The notes beneath the pieces were generated by a model. It did not search any database. It worked only from the letters and a program-made list of their open reading frames with translations, and was not told where the DNA came from. A program made the position numbers and the translations under genes. 6,760 bases of DNA, from positions 1 to 6,760 of the forward strand of contig JAAZFR010000034.1 of the NCBI GenBank assembly GCA_012971835.1. The letters are read 5' to 3'. This document shows positions 6,023-6,760 of the stretch, piece after piece. Within the stretch, counting starts at the first letter, position 1, and every line of letters begins with the position of its first letter. This stretch comes from Erysipelotrichia bacterium (lineage in GTDB: Bacteria; Bacillota_I; Bacilli_A; RFN20; CAG-826).

Positions 6023-6412
6023 ATGGTAAAAAACCGACAATCATTTCGCATTAGTGTCACGCACCTTAAAGTATTAGAGACCGTTCGTTATCTTAATAAA
6101 GATAATGCCTTTCCATCTGTTCCTGGTGTCGCAAAAATACTAAACGGCGTAAATGATCAGGAAACAAAATCGTTTGTTAATGCAGATACTTTTTCTTCTC
6201 TGCTTTCTTATCGAGGAAGAAAACTTACCTCTTTAGTTACAAATCTAGTTCGTCGCAATTTCTTATCTTATGTTTATAGCGACGGCGATAATCAGAAGTA
6301 TTTAAAAATTACCCCATTAGGAGAGGCAACTTTGCTATCCGCCCAGATTAAGAATAAAGTAACTTTTGTCGCTAAGAAAAAGCCACACAAGAAAACAATT
6401 TTATACAAATAA
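6023..6412 (+). CDS. Stand-alone RQC-like winged-helix DNA-binding protein
   Basis: A 129-aa basic protein with no signal peptide or membrane segment. I read residues about 11-105 as a winged-helix fold. LKVLETVRYL is helix 1. FPSVPGVAKILNGVND resembles the diLrGs segment of the RQC domain of RecQ helicases. FSSLLSYRGRKLTSLVTNLVRRNFLS (57-82) resembles the following helix-turn-helix with recognition helix, and KYLKITPLGEATLLS (91-105) resembles the wing strand and final helix (L.LT..G...L). The tail (108-129) is lysine-rich. No helicase part is present, so it is a free-standing domain. I recall small Firmicutes families called RQC-minor, and this may belong to one, but that is from memory of the pattern. 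It could act as a transcription factor on the adjoining divergent promoter or as a DNA-structure binder. No Shine-Dalgarno sequence precedes the ATG. It is divergent from the nifU-like gene. Confidence 0.7.
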   Translation: MVKNRQSFRISVTHLKVLETVRYLNKDNAFPSVPGVAKILNGVNDQETKSFVNADTFSSLLSYRGRKLTSLVTNLVRRNFLSYVYSDGDNQKYLKITPLGEATLLSAQIKNKVTFVAKKKPHKKTILYK

Positions 6413-6438
6413 AAAAGGATCGTTTACCAATCCTTTTT
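6412..6438. terminator. Bidirectional terminator after the winged-helix gene
   Basis: AAAAAGGAT (6412-6420) pairs with ATCCTTTTT (6430-6438) around a 9-nt loop. The left arm begins in the stop codon (6410-6412). A and T runs on both sides let it serve the plus-strand gene and the convergent membrane-protein gene whose stop is at 6453. Confidence 0.85.
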
Positions 6439-6452
6439 GACAATTACACTTA

Positions 6453-6758
6453 TTACTTACGTATATAAGAATAACGATTATTAGTTTCGTTTCTATTATG
6501 CTCTTTTAAAAATTGAATACCAATCAAGAGACTTATAATGCCGGCAAGGGTTATTAGACTTGCGACCAGATATAAACCGAAAGTACCGACAAAAATAGCA
6601 CCCCGTAGATTAACAAAAAGAATCAAATGAGCAAGAAAGAAAATTAGGCCAGATACCGACAAAGCGATTCCGGACATCAAAGTGAGAACGACATCCTTTT
6701 TATAAAATGGTAAGGCTATAAGCGATAACGACGATAAAATAAAGGCGATTATTAACAT
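6453..6758 (-). CDS. Small hydrophobic membrane protein of unknown function (possibly 5'-partial)
   Basis: I do not recognise this protein. The visible 101 residues hold three strongly hydrophobic stretches: about 2-19, 27-50 (ending LILFVNL), and about 54-84 (from AIFVGTFGLYLVA to GIQFL). These suggest three or four transmembrane helices. A short polar, basic C-terminal tail follows (KEHNRNETNNRYSYIRK), likely cytoplasmic by the positive-inside rule. The first ATG is at 6758-6756, only two bases from the window edge. Whether it is the true start or an internal methionine, and whether a ribosome binding site precedes it, cannot be decided. The gene converges with the winged-helix gene and shares its terminator. 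The unbroken frame of evenly spaced hydrophobic segments supports a real gene. Confidence 0.65.
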   Translation of the reverse strand: MLIIAFILSSLSLIALPFYKKDVVLTLMSGIALSVSGLIFFLAHLILFVNLRGAIFVGTFGLYLVASLITLAGIISLLIGIQFLKEHNRNETNNRYSYIRK

Positions 6759-6760
6759 TA

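Overview
The window is AT-rich, tightly packed bacterial DNA from a low-GC Gram-positive lineage. The order argS, rpoE (RNA polymerase delta subunit), class II fructose-bisphosphate aldolase recalls the Bacilli, where delta is characteristic. TGA ends two reading frames (at 873-875 and 4841-4843), so the standard bacterial code is used, not the TGA=Trp code of Mycoplasma and Spiroplasma. My best guess, an inference only, is a Bacilli or an Acholeplasma/Izemoplasma/RF39-like relative of the Mollicutes.

Region 1 (1-875) holds the C-terminal part of a glutamyl-tRNA synthetase-like protein. It keeps the anticodon-binding half but has lost the residues that bind glutamate and ATP, so it looks like a catalytically dead paralogue. 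Region 2 (about 872-3860) is an argS-rpoE-fbaA operon. It starts at a good promoter overlapping the stop codon of the GluRS-like gene and ends at a hairpin terminator. Region 3 (3875-5662) is an overlapping pair, nrnA (DHH/DHHA1 nanoRNase and pAp phosphatase) and a cysQ-like phosphatase. Both are expected to remove 3'-phosphoadenosine-5'-phosphate. The pair ends at a bidirectional terminator. Region 4 (5695-6438) has two divergent genes: a small NifU-type Fe-S scaffold on the minus strand and a stand-alone RQC-like winged-helix protein on the plus strand. Their shared 67-bp intergenic region holds back-to-back promoters and an 18-bp operator-like dyad. Region 5 (6439-6760) is a small minus-strand membrane protein, convergent with the winged-helix gene across a second bidirectional terminator.

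A signal runs across the window. Genes that directly follow a recognisable promoter (argS, nifU-like, winged-helix) have very short leaders without a Shine-Dalgarno sequence. Genes inside operons (rpoE, fbaA, nrnA, cysQ) each have a strong AGGAG-type site. The main candidates for something undescribed are the dead GluRS paralogue upstream of argS and the RQC-like regulator/nifU divergon. I see no tRNA or rRNA genes, CRISPR arrays, insertion sequences or phage genes. No gap between genes exceeds 90 bases.
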